DNA of 64,000 bases from Bacillus sp. NTK071 (lineage in GTDB: Bacteria; Bacillota; Bacilli; Bacillales; Guptibacillaceae). A model generated the notes under the pieces. The model was not told the DNA's origin and searched no databases. It worked only from the letters and a program-made list of their open reading frames with translations. The first letter of the stretch is position 1. Each line of letters begins with the position of its first letter. The stretch spans positions 248,001-312,000 of the forward strand of contig NZ_JAFKOI010000001.1 of assembly GCF_017303315.1 (NCBI RefSeq). Direction: 5' to 3'. A program made the position numbers and the translations under genes. Positions 9,414 through 16,627 of the stretch are shown here, in pieces.

Positions 9414-9519
9414 GGCTATGTTAATGAACAGTGTTGATTTTTGGCTCATTGGAGTGAAACAGAGGTTTCACTCCAATGAGCCAAAAATCGAGAAATCAAC
9501 AATATGAACTAACATAGCC
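9414..9519. repeat. Large hairpin repeat, family 2 (full copy)
   Basis: A 24-bp perfect stem (9437-9460 with 9465-9488, four-base loop AGAG) carries GGCTCATTGGAGTGAAAC and its complement. Outside it are imperfect arms, GGCTATGTTAATGAACAGTG and its partner ending in CTAACATAGCC. No T run follows, and thrB already has a terminator, so this is a repeat element and not the operon's main terminator. Related arms occur at 1760-1800 and 43139-43290. Confidence 0.75.
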
Positions 9520-9592
9520 TTAAATTTAAATAATGACGCATGACAAAACTAGTGATATTTATCCAAAATAACCTCGGTCTAAGCTGCACAAT

Positions 9593-9625
9593 CTGACAGT
9601 TTTTCAATGCAATATAGTCTATACT
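9593..9625 (+). promoter_or_regulatory. Candidate Spo0A-dependent spoIIG promoter with wide spacing
   Basis: CTGACA (9593-9598) and TATACT (9620-9625) are 21 bases apart, too far for a normal sigma-A promoter. The B. subtilis spoIIG promoter is known for an unusually wide 22-bp spacer and activation by phosphorylated Spo0A, so the resemblance is meaningful. I cannot point to clear Spo0A boxes. Confidence 0.5.
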
Positions 9626-9657
9626 AAGAATCAAAATCGCAAGGGGGGAGGCAACCG

Positions 9658-10575
9658 GTGGCAGTATACTTGGATGTGATCTGGCTGTTGAATTTTTGCT
9701 TTGATTACATGCTACTCGCACTAACGGCTTTACTCCTAAAGCGACAAGTTAAGAAAAGACGACTTGCGATCGGTGCACTTATTGCTTCCTTTTATGTTGT
9801 ATTTCTGTTTATTCCAGGGCTCACTTTCATGGTAAATCCAATGATTAAATTGTTGTATTCTCTTGTCATTGTAAGTGTAACATTTGGATTCAACAGATTT
9901 CGTAGTTTTTTTCAATGCTGGCTGCTGTTCTATTTTGTAACGTTTATGATTGGTGGAGGAATGATGGGTGCCCATTATTTTCTGCAACAAGAAGTAACTG
10001 TCTATAACGGTGCAGTTGCTACACAAGGGACCGGATTTGGGGATCCGGTTAGCTGGCTTTTTGTTTTAATTGGATTTCCTTCGATCTGGTGGTTCTCAAA
10101 GAAAAGAATTGACAAGCTTGAAACGACAAAGATTCATTACGATCAACTAGCGAATGTGGTCATTCATATTGATGACCAAACGATTACAGCGGTTGCACTC
10201 ATTGATAGTGGAAACCAATTACAAGATCCATTGAGCGGTTCTCCAGTGATGATTCTAGATATGACAGTCCATGCAGAACAATTTCCAACATCTTTTATTG
10301 AAAAGGCTAAGAACGTAACCGACTTTCAAGAAGAAGGAGAAGTGGATAAATGGGAACATAGACTTAGAATTGTCCCGTTCCGTGCTGTCGGACAAGATCA
10401 TCAATTCTTATGTGCCATAAAGCCGGATGAAGTGATTATTTCCATGGACGATCATGCCATTACTGTAAAGAAAGTTCTTGTTGGTCTAAGCTTTCACACC
10501 ATTTCTGGCGAAAAAGAGTATAGCTGTATCCTTCATCCGAAAATGTTGACAGGACATAAAGCCACTGCGTCTTAG
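9658..10575 (+). CDS. spoIIGA: Sporulation sigma-E factor-processing peptidase SpoIIGA
   Basis: Membrane-embedded aspartic protease that removes the pro-sequence of pro-sigma-E in the mother cell after a signal from the forespore (SpoIIR). The N-terminal half has about five hydrophobic segments starting with [17 protein letters not shown]; the C-terminal half is the protease domain with the catalytic Asp183 in [11 protein letters not shown], the same number as the known catalytic residue of B. subtilis. The 305-residue length is normal. The GTG start at 9658 follows AAGGGGGGAGG. The gene is directly upstream of its substrate gene, sigE. Confidence 0.96.
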   Translation: MAVYLDVIWLLNFCFDYMLLALTALLLKRQVKKRRLAIGALIASFYVVFLFIPGLTFMVNPMIKLLYSLVIVSVTFGFNRFRSFFQCWLLFYFVTFMIGGGMMGAHYFLQQEVTVYNGAVATQGTGFGDPVSWLFVLIGFPSIWWFSKKRIDKLETTKIHYDQLANVVIHIDDQTITAVALIDSGNQLQDPLSGSPVMILDMTVHAEQFPTSFIEKAKNVTDFQEEGEVDKWEHRLRIVPFRAVGQDHQFLCAIKPDEVIISMDDHAITVKKVLVGLSFHTISGEKEYSCILHPKMLTGHKATAS

Positions 10576-10609
10576 AAGTGAAAAAAAGACAATCAGGGAG
10601 GAATTATGG

Positions 10610-11329
10610 ATGGGGAAAATGAGAATTAAACTTGTGCTTTTGTGGCAACGATTATTAATGAGACTTGGAATTAAGCCAGACGAAATTTATTACATAGGAG
10701 GAAGCGAAGCGCTCCCTCCTCCTCTCTCGAAAGATGAAGAGGCGCATCTATTAATTCAACTTCCAAAAGGCGACAAGGCCGCTAGATCCATCTTAATTGA
10801 ACGAAATCTGCGTCTTGTTGTTTACATTGCTAGGAAGTTTGAGAATACGGGGATTAATATCGAGGATTTGATTAGCATTGGTACAATCGGTTTAATTAAA
10901 GCAGTGAATACCTTCAATCCAGAAAAGAAGATTAAACTTGCAACTTATGCTTCGCGCTGTATAGAGAATGAAATTCTTATGTTTCTTCGGAGGAATAATA
11001 AAATCCGATCAGAAGTTTCATTTGATGAACCACTTAATGTTGATTGGGATGGCAATGAACTTTTATTATCTGATGTACTTGGGACAGATGAAGATATTAT
11101 TACAAGAGGGATTGAAGCTCGGGTGGATCGACGCCTCCTTGTAAAAGCACTTGAAACACTGAATCCAAGAGAAAAGCAAATTATGGAGCTAAGGTTTGGG
11201 TTAGCAGGTGAAGAAGAGAAGACTCAAAAAGATGTAGCGGATTTACTTGGGATTTCTCAATCCTATATTTCAAGGCTTGAAAAACGCATTATTAAAAGGC
11301 TTCGAAAAGAATTTAACAAAATGGTGTAA
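10610..11329 (+). CDS. sigE: RNA polymerase sigma-E factor, pro-form (early mother cell)
   Basis: Sigma-70 family factor that directs early mother-cell transcription in sporulation. The 239-residue protein has the amphipathic pro-sequence of about 27 residues before [18 protein letters not shown], which SpoIIGA cleaves; then region 2 ([38 protein letters not shown]) and region 4 with the helix-turn-helix [20 protein letters not shown]. It is nearly identical in plan to the B. subtilis protein. The ATG at 10610 follows GGGAGGAATT; an earlier ATG at 10606 is out of frame and quickly closed. It is 34 bp behind spoIIGA, in the same operon. Confidence 0.98.
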   Translation: MGKMRIKLVLLWQRLLMRLGIKPDEIYYIGGSEALPPPLSKDEEAHLLIQLPKGDKAARSILIERNLRLVVYIARKFENTGINIEDLISIGTIGLIKAVNTFNPEKKIKLATYASRCIENEILMFLRRNNKIRSEVSFDEPLNVDWDGNELLLSDVLGTDEDIITRGIEARVDRRLLVKALETLNPREKQIMELRFGLAGEEEKTQKDVADLLGISQSYISRLEKRIIKRLRKEFNKMV

Positions 11330-11348
11330 GCATTCTAACATGACATAT

Positions 11349-11377
11349 GCATAAAATTCCCACTCGCGGAGATACTT
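11349..11377 (+). promoter_or_regulatory. Sigma-F-type promoter of sigG
   Basis: GCATA (11349-11353) fits the sigma-F -35 pattern GYATA, and GGAGATACTT (11368-11377) fits the -10 pattern GG-N-R-A-N-A-N-T-W at every position; the gap is 14 bases. Sigma F transcribes sigG in the forespore of B. subtilis. Transcription would start near 11383-11386. Confidence 0.6.
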
Positions 11378-11409
11378 TACTTTGACAGCATCTCCGATGA
11401 GGAGGGAAT
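11356..11409 (+). promoter_or_regulatory. Hairpin covering the sigG ribosome-binding site in read-through RNA
   Basis: CGGAGAT (11367-11373) pairs with ATCTCCG (11390-11396), CTC (11363-11365) with GAG (11399-11401) and ATTCCC (11356-11361) with GGGAAT (11404-11409), 16 pairs in all. The right arm contains the whole sigG Shine-Dalgarno GAGGAGGGA. The left arm overlaps the sigma-F -10 and so is absent from RNA started there; only RNA reading through from spoIIGA-sigE would fold this way. Confidence 0.6.
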
Positions 11410-11412
11410 GAG

Positions 11413-12192
11413 TTGACACGAAACAAAGTTGAGATTTGTGGAGTAGATACATCCAAACTTCCAGTTCTAAAAAATGAGAAAATGAGAATTCTTTTTAGAC
11501 AGATGCAGGAAGGGGATATCTCTGCACGTGAAGAACTTGTGAATGGCAATTTACGCCTTGTTCTAAGCGTCATTCAGCGGTTTAACAATCGAGGAGAATA
11601 TGTGGATGACCTTTTTCAGGTTGGTTGTATCGGCCTGATGAAATCCATAGATAACTTTGATTTAGGGCAAAACGTGAAATTCTCTACTTATGCGGTGCCG
11701 ATGATTATCGGTGAAATCAGACGATATTTGCGTGATAATAATCCGATTAGAGTATCTCGATCATTACGCGATATCGCTTATAAGTCTCTCCAGATCAGAG
11801 ATAAATTAATGACGAAGAATTCAAGAGAACCAAACCCAACTGAGATTGCAAAAGAGTTGGGTGTAACAAAAGAAGAAGTTGTGTTTGCACTCGATGCGAT
11901 TCAGGACCCAGTTTCACTTTTTGAACCTATTTACAACGATGGCGGTGATCCTATCTTTGTAATGGACCAAATCAGTGACGATAAACAAAAAGATATTCAG
12001 TGGTTAGAGGATATTGCTTTAAAAGAAGCAATGACGCGATTGAATCAACGAGAAAATATGATTCTTCAAATGAGATTCTTCCAAGGAAAAACACAGATGG
12101 AAGTAGCAGATGAGATTGGAATTTCGCAAGCTCAAGTGTCTCGTCTCGAAAAAGCGGCCATCCATCAAATGAACAAAAATATTCAAAGTTAG
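11413..12192 (+). CDS. sigG: RNA polymerase sigma-G factor (late forespore)
   Basis: Sigma-70 family factor for late forespore genes (small acid-soluble proteins, germination functions). The 259-residue protein begins with RNKVEICGVDTSKLPVLKN, the N-terminal segment typical of sigma G, followed by region 2 (NGNLRLVLSVIQRFNNRGEY, KFSTYAVPMIIGEIRRYLRD), region 3 (REPNPTEIAKELGVTKEEV) and the region 4 helix-turn-helix TQMEVADEIGISQAQVSRLE. A TTG at 11413 matches the start expected from the B. subtilis protein and follows GAGGAGGG. It lies 83 bp after sigE without an intervening terminator. Confidence 0.97.
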   Translation: MTRNKVEICGVDTSKLPVLKNEKMRILFRQMQEGDISAREELVNGNLRLVLSVIQRFNNRGEYVDDLFQVGCIGLMKSIDNFDLGQNVKFSTYAVPMIIGEIRRYLRDNNPIRVSRSLRDIAYKSLQIRDKLMTKNSREPNPTEIAKELGVTKEEVVFALDAIQDPVSLFEPIYNDGGDPIFVMDQISDDKQKDIQWLEDIALKEAMTRLNQRENMILQMRFFQGKTQMEVADEIGISQAQVSRLEKAAIHQMNKNIQS

Positions 12193-12195
12193 AAT

Positions 12196-12223
12196 GAGAC
12201 CTGTGAAACAGGTCTTTTCTTTT
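12196..12223 (+). terminator. Rho-independent terminator after sigG
   Basis: AGACCTG pairs with CAGGTCT across a short AA-containing loop, followed by TTTCTTTT. Confidence 0.75.
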
Positions 12224-12262
12224 GCCTGCTTTTCATATAATGAGATGAAAGGTGGGTGCGTG

Positions 12263-12532
12263 ATGATAAAAATTTCTGAATTTCAAGTAAAAGATGTTGT
12301 GAACGTATCGAATGGAAGAAAACTTGGGCACATCGCTGATTTAGAAATTAACTTAACGACTGGAAAAATAGAAGCGATTGTGATCCCAGGACCCGGAAAG
12401 ATGATGGGCTTATTCGCACGGGAAAGTGACGTCGTTATCCCCTGGCGTAACATCGTGAAAATCGGTTCTGATGTAATTTTGGTCAGGCATCAGGATACGT
12501 CTGATGGTGAACCGTACCAAAAAGAATCATAA
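12263..12532 (+). CDS. ylmC: YlmC/YmxH family PRC-barrel protein
   Basis: Small protein (89 residues) with a PRC-barrel fold, read from MIKISEFQVKDVVNVSNGRK through the conserved VVIPWRNIVKIGSDVILVR. In B. subtilis the gene also follows sigG; the family is found in spore formers and its biochemical role is not established. The start at 12263 (ATG) is chosen because AAAGGTGGGTG precedes it and because the protein then matches the family's N-terminus; an in-frame upstream ATG at 12194 falls inside the sigG terminator. The C-terminal ten residues are hydrophilic and unlike B. subtilis. Confidence 0.88.
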   Translation: MIKISEFQVKDVVNVSNGRKLGHIADLEINLTTGKIEAIVIPGPGKMMGLFARESDVVIPWRNIVKIGSDVILVRHQDTSDGEPYQKES

Positions 12533-12625
12533 GAGAGGAAAGATCTAGCAATCTATACCCCTTTGCTTCAACAAATTATGATAAAATAAGGTATAAACTT
12601 GTTCAGGCAATAAAGGGGTGTAATT

Positions 12626-13459
12626 GTGGCGAAAGAACCGTTTCAACAGACAACTGCTATAACATCACTGGCACTTGAATTTCCAGATCAAGCTGAGCGG
12701 GGAAGCAAGCTAAAAGCAGGCTTTACTACCCGTAGAAACGGAGTTAGCCAGGCTCCGTTTTCTAGCTTGAATCTCGGCTTCCATGTACCAGATCACGCTA
12801 ACAACGTTCTAGCAAACCGTAATAAGCTTGCGGATGATGTAGGAATACCTCTCGAACAATGGGTTGTTGGTGAACAAATTCATGGTGCCGCACTAGCAAG
12901 AGTGACTTTGAATGAAAAAGGCAGGGGTACAAGAAGTCATAAAGATGCGATTAGCCAAGTAGATGGATTATATACAGATGAAAAAGACATTCTCTTAACA
13001 GCACTATATGCAGACTGTGTTCCACTATACTTCTATGCACCTGAAGTAGGAAGAGTTGGAATAGCCCACGCAGGGTGGAAAGGCACCACGAAGAATATTG
13101 CAGGAGAGATGATTAGTGCCTGGAATGAGGATGGAATTAAGAATGAGAATATTCAAGTTGCAATTGGTCCTTCAATAGGGAAATGCTGTTACGAAGTAGA
13201 TGAAGGTGTAATCAATGAAGTCAGTAAGGTTACTGGCAACTCAAAGGGTCTTTTTGATGAAAAAGAAAATGGTAAATATCAGCTTGATTTAAAGAAAGTT
13301 AATAAAGAGCTTCTTCTCAAGTCTGGCATAAAAGAATACCACATAGTCGTTAGTCAATATTGTACAAGCTGCAGCAATTTGTTTTTCTCACACCGTAGTG
13401 AGAATGGCAAAACTGGTAGAATGATGGGATACATAGGACTTGAGGAGGTATGGCATTAA
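12626..13459 (+). CDS. ylmD: YlmD/YfiH (PgeF) family multicopper-oxidase-fold protein
   Basis: Member of the DUF152 family, described both as purine nucleoside phosphorylase/adenosine deaminase-like enzymes and, in E. coli, as a factor that keeps the right amino acid in peptidoglycan. The 277-residue protein shows the metal and active-site motifs [10 protein letters not shown] and IAHAGWKGT, plus the [13 protein letters not shown] and CTSC...FFSHR motifs. The GTG at 12626 has AAAGGGGTG before it. The first 25 residues are not conserved. It begins the ylmDEFGH-divIVA cluster; the ylmE start follows its stop by one base. Confidence 0.92.
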   Translation: MAKEPFQQTTAITSLALEFPDQAERGSKLKAGFTTRRNGVSQAPFSSLNLGFHVPDHANNVLANRNKLADDVGIPLEQWVVGEQIHGAALARVTLNEKGRGTRSHKDAISQVDGLYTDEKDILLTALYADCVPLYFYAPEVGRVGIAHAGWKGTTKNIAGEMISAWNEDGIKNENIQVAIGPSIGKCCYEVDEGVINEVSKVTGNSKGLFDEKENGKYQLDLKKVNKELLLKSGIKEYHIVVSQYCTSCSNLFFSHRSENGKTGRMMGYIGLEEVWH

Positions 13460-13460
13460 C

Positions 13461-14138
13461 GTGAATGTAAGAGCGAATTTAGAAACGATTACACGCACTA
13501 TTAACGAAGCTTGTGAACGATCATCGCGTGAATCAAAAGAAGTGAAAGTTATTGCAGTCACAAAATATGTGAGCGTTGAACGAACAAAGGAAGCGCTGGA
13601 TGCTGGAGTCACGAACTTTGGAGAGAGTCGTGACGAAGGGCTTTTAGAGAAAGTAAATGCATTAGGAACTGACCCTTCTTGGCATTTCATTGGTACTCTG
13701 CAATCTCGTAAAGTGAAAGAGATTATTGAACATGTTGATTACATTCATTCACTTGACCGCCGTTCACTTGCGAAAGAAATAAACAAAAGAACAGAGCGAG
13801 AAGTAAACTGTTTCGTACAGGTTAACGTTTCCGGTGAAGAGTCAAAGCATGGATTATCACCTGATGAAACGATTCCGTTTATAGAGTCTATGAAGGATTT
13901 TCCTATGATAAAGGTTGTTGGTTTAATGGCTATGGCACCAAACACGGAAAACAGTGAGGAAATTCGTAATGTTTTCAAGACACTTCGTACCCTTAGTGAA
14001 ACTGTACAAGATCTCTCATTAGATCATGCACCGTGCAGAGAACTTTCGATGGGCATGTCTAATGACTATGCGATCGCTGTTGAAGAAGGTGCAACATTTG
14101 TTCGAATAGGATCATCACTAGTAGGTAATGAAAAATAA
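13461..14138 (+). CDS. ylmE: YggS/PLPBP family pyridoxal phosphate-binding protein
   Basis: Single-domain PLP-binding protein with an alanine-racemase-like barrel; family members buffer PLP and affect amino-acid balance but have no proven catalytic reaction. The PLP lysine sits in [26 protein letters not shown] and the C-terminal [28 protein letters not shown] are family signatures. I prefer the GTG at 13461 (about 225 residues): the AGGAGG lies within ylmD 12 bases upstream and this start gives the usual N-terminus (NVRANLETI). A TTG at 13440 would run across the ribosome-binding site. Confidence 0.93.
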   Translation: MNVRANLETITRTINEACERSSRESKEVKVIAVTKYVSVERTKEALDAGVTNFGESRDEGLLEKVNALGTDPSWHFIGTLQSRKVKEIIEHVDYIHSLDRRSLAKEINKRTEREVNCFVQVNVSGEESKHGLSPDETIPFIESMKDFPMIKVVGLMAMAPNTENSEEIRNVFKTLRTLSETVQDLSLDHAPCRELSMGMSNDYAIAVEEGATFVRIGSSLVGNEK

Positions 14139-14165
14139 AATAAGCTTGCCAGGAGGTGCAGGGAA

Positions 14166-14600
14166 TTGGGCATCAAAACGAAATTCAAACAGTTCTTTGA
14201 ACTTGACGATGAAACCATAGAATTAGGTGAGCAATATGAGCAAGATGAATATGTTGAAGAAGAGGAGCCTGCTGAATTAAGCAGGACTAACCGCAAACAA
14301 AACAAGCAAAATGTTGTAAGTCTCCAAAGCGTTCAAAAGAACTCAAGAGTTGTACTGGTTGAACCAAGAGTGTATGCTGAAGCTCAGGATATTGCCGATC
14401 ACGTCAAAAATAGAAAATCTGTTGTCATGAACCTTCAACGCATTCCAAACGATCAAGCTAGAAGAATTGTGGATTTTCTAAGTGGTACCGTTTATGCAGT
14501 TGGTGGTGATATTCAGAAACTCGGTCCGGAAACGTTTTTATGTACGCCGGATAACGTTGAGATCTCTGGTAATATTACCGATGAAATTTATGAAGATTAG
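14166..14600 (+). CDS. sepF: Cell division protein SepF
   Basis: FtsZ-binding septum protein that forms rings and helps anchor and order FtsZ. The 144-residue protein has a short N-terminal amphipathic segment ([11 protein letters not shown]) that binds membrane, an acidic low-complexity linker, and the folded SepF domain from about residue 60 ([60 protein letters not shown]). The start is TTG at 14166 after CAGGAGGTGCAGG. It lies in the ylm cluster upstream of divIVA, as in other Bacillaceae. Confidence 0.95.
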   Translation: MGIKTKFKQFFELDDETIELGEQYEQDEYVEEEEPAELSRTNRKQNKQNVVSLQSVQKNSRVVLVEPRVYAEAQDIADHVKNRKSVVMNLQRIPNDQARRIVDFLSGTVYAVGGDIQKLGPETFLCTPDNVEISGNITDEIYED

Positions 14601-14621
14601 TCAATAAGGATGGTGAACGAT

Positions 14622-14885
14622 TTGAACATTGCTTCAATTTTAGTTTCAGCAGTACAAATTTATACGTGGATTCTGATCATTTATATCTTCATGTCTTGGA
14701 TTCCTAATGCTAGAGAATCTACGATAGGTCAGATGATCGCATCTATTGCAGAACCATATCTCGCACCGTTTCGAAAGTTTATCCCGCCAATTGGTGGCAT
14801 GTTAGACATTTCTCCAATCGTTGCAATTTTTGCGCTCCAATTCGTTCAATATGGTATTTACGCTCTCTTTAGTATGATAGGCTAA
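14622..14885 (+). CDS. ylmG: YggT/YlmG family membrane protein
   Basis: Small integral membrane protein of about 87 residues with two hydrophobic helices flanking the conserved SWIPNARESTIGQMIASIAEPYLAPFRKFIPPIGGMLDISPIVA loop region (only part is quoted from the family signature). Its partners and job are unknown, though it is tied to the division cluster. The start is unsure: an ATG at 14610 has no spacer after its AAGG, while a TTG at 14622 follows AAGGATGGTGA at a usable distance and gives a family-like N-terminus, so I prefer TTG. Its stop overlaps the ylmH start. Confidence 0.85.
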   Translation: MNIASILVSAVQIYTWILIIYIFMSWIPNARESTIGQMIASIAEPYLAPFRKFIPPIGGMLDISPIVAIFALQFVQYGIYALFSMIG

Positions 14886-15658
14886 TGTCCATATATGATC
14901 ATTTTCGTCCCGAAGAACGGACGTTCGTTGACCGTGTCTTGCAATGGCAAGATGAAGTCCAAGAAAGATATACACCTAAACTGACGGATTTTCTCGATCC
15001 ACGAGAGCAGGATATGATTAAACAAATTATAGGGAACCATCCAGACATAGGTGTATCTTTCTCTGGAGGGGTGGAAGGAACAGAGCGAAAGCGTGCATTG
15101 CTCGTTCCTCCATACATAGAAGTTTCACCTGTTGATTTTGAGTTGACCGCTTTTGAAATTACATATCCAGCTAAGTTTGTTTCCCTATCTCACCCAGATT
15201 TGCTGGGTGCTATGATGGGACTTGGATTGAAACGTGATAAATTTGGGGACATTATCGTACAAGAAAGTAGTGCTCAATTAATTGTCGCGAAAGAGATAGC
15301 GGATTTTGTGAAAATGAACTTAACTCAGGCAGGAAAGGCATCTATTTCACCTGAAGAAATAGCATTATCAACATTACGTGTTTTTAAAGCGGAATGGGAA
15401 GAGCAAACTGGAACGGTGTCGAGTCTTCGATTGGATACCGTTCTTGCGGAAGTGTACAACCTTTCTAGATCAAAAGTGTCCACCATGATTGAACACGATC
15501 GAGCTAAACTAAATTGGAAAGTAATTTCTCAGCCTTCTTCAGAAGTTGCTGCTGGAGACTATTTATCTCTTAGAAGCTTTGGAAGAAGTAAGATTATTTC
15601 AATTGATGGTAAAACAAAGCGAGATAAATGGCGAATAACTTATCATATACGAAAATAA
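14885..15658 (+). CDS. ylmH: YlmH, S4-domain RNA-binding protein
   Basis: RNA-binding protein of 257 residues with an N-terminal YlmH domain (from about 15 to 165, including the SFSGGVEGTERKRALLVPPY motif) and a C-terminal S4 domain from about 180 (SLRLDTVLAEVYNLSRSKVSTMIE). Recent work places YlmH of Bacillus at the 50S subunit in ribosome-associated quality control, parallel to RqcP. The window also holds rqcH, 21 kb away. The ATG at 14885 overlaps the ylmG stop by one base, so translation is coupled. Confidence 0.92.
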   Translation: MSIYDHFRPEERTFVDRVLQWQDEVQERYTPKLTDFLDPREQDMIKQIIGNHPDIGVSFSGGVEGTERKRALLVPPYIEVSPVDFELTAFEITYPAKFVSLSHPDLLGAMMGLGLKRDKFGDIIVQESSAQLIVAKEIADFVKMNLTQAGKASISPEEIALSTLRVFKAEWEEQTGTVSSLRLDTVLAEVYNLSRSKVSTMIEHDRAKLNWKVISQPSSEVAAGDYLSLRSFGRSKIISIDGKTKRDKWRITYHIRK

Positions 15659-15746
15659 TCTGTCATAATTAAAAGGAATTTCCAACTGATTGTCGAAATA
15701 CGTTTAAGCCGGACATATGAATGAGAGTAAATCGGAGGTGGCTGAA

Positions 15747-16262
15747 TTGCCTTTAACACCATTAGATATTCATAACAAAGAGTTTACTCGCGGATTCCGC
15801 GGTTATGATGAAGATGAAGTTAATGAATTCTTGGATCAGGTAATTAAAGATTACGAAACTGTTATTAGAGAAAAGAAAGAGCTTAATGAGAGAGTGAAGC
15901 TTCTCGAAGAAAGACTTGGCCATTTTTCTAATCTTGAGGAAACATTGAATAAGTCGATTCTTGTAGCACAGGAAACAGCTGAAGAAGTGAGACAAAATGC
16001 GAAGAAAGAATCACGTTTGATTGTGAAAGAAGCGGAAAAGAACGCTGATCGAATTATCAATGATTCACTTGCTAAAGCACGAAAGATTTCAATGGATAAT
16101 GAAGAACTAAAGAAGCAAGCTGCTGTTTATCGCACTCGTTTTCGTATGCTTGTTGAAGCGCAGCTTGAAATGCTAAACAATGAAGATTGGGATGGGCTAG
16201 TTGCTCGTTTCGATGAAGAAGAAGAAGAACAACAGCAGGAACAAATCGAAGAAAAAGCATAA
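15747..16262 (+). CDS. divIVA: Septum placement and pole-targeting protein DivIVA
   Basis: Coiled-coil protein that recognises negatively curved membrane at septa and poles and recruits MinJ/MinCD and sporulation factors. From the TTG at 15747 the protein (171 residues) reads PLTPLDIHNKEFTRGFRGYDEDEVNEF, the membrane-binding N-terminal domain, followed by long coiled coils (heptad-rich, Glu/Lys-rich, about 30-150) and an acidic Gln/Glu tail. GGAGGTG lies six bases upstream of the TTG; the ATG at 15717 would add ten residues ahead of a strong ribosome-binding site and is rejected. Confidence 0.95.
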   Translation: MPLTPLDIHNKEFTRGFRGYDEDEVNEFLDQVIKDYETVIREKKELNERVKLLEERLGHFSNLEETLNKSILVAQETAEEVRQNAKKESRLIVKEAEKNADRIINDSLAKARKISMDNEELKKQAAVYRTRFRMLVEAQLEMLNNEDWDGLVARFDEEEEEQQQEQIEEKA

Positions 16263-16289
16263 GGCAATTATATTTTATTCGTCATTTCC

Positions 16290-16319
16290 TTGACTTCTTA
16301 ATTTTATTTACACTATACT
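16290..16319 (+). promoter_or_regulatory. Sigma-A promoter for ileS
   Basis: TTGACT (16290-16295) and TATACT (16314-16319) are 18 bases apart; RNA would start just before the T-box leader. Confidence 0.75.
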
Positions 16320-16334
16320 TTGATTAATATCAAT

Positions 16335-16580
16335 AACGATCGACTAAGAAGGGAAGAGTATCTGATTCTTACTTAACAAAGCGAGCTGGGGATGGTGTGA
16401 GCCTGGTGTTAAGCAATCAGAGAAGATCGCCCCTGAGTCCCGTGCTGAACGATAAGTAAGCCCCGGCGAATCATTCACGTTACGAATGCAAAGTGAGCGC
16501 ATTGTGCGCTTAAGTTGGGTGGTACCACGGGAAAAACCTTCTCGTCCCTTTTAGAGGGATGAGAAGGTTTTTTTTATTGC
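16335..16580 (+). promoter_or_regulatory. T-box riboswitch (tRNA-Ile sensing) before ileS
   Basis: The 365-bp gap before ileS holds a classic T-box leader. The T-box proper, GGGTGGTACCACGGG, at about 16517-16531, can pair to form the antiterminator. It is followed by a terminator hairpin, AACCTTCTC with GAGAAGGTT around a second short stem, and eight T. The stem I region starts near 16335, and an ATC triplet in the AGAAGATCGCCC segment (about 16425-16430) is the likely specifier for isoleucine. Uncharged tRNA-Ile would allow read-through into ileS. Confidence 0.93.
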
Positions 16581-16627
16581 TTTCTTATCTTTTAGACACA
16601 TCGTTATAATTTGAAGGAGGAGACCCC

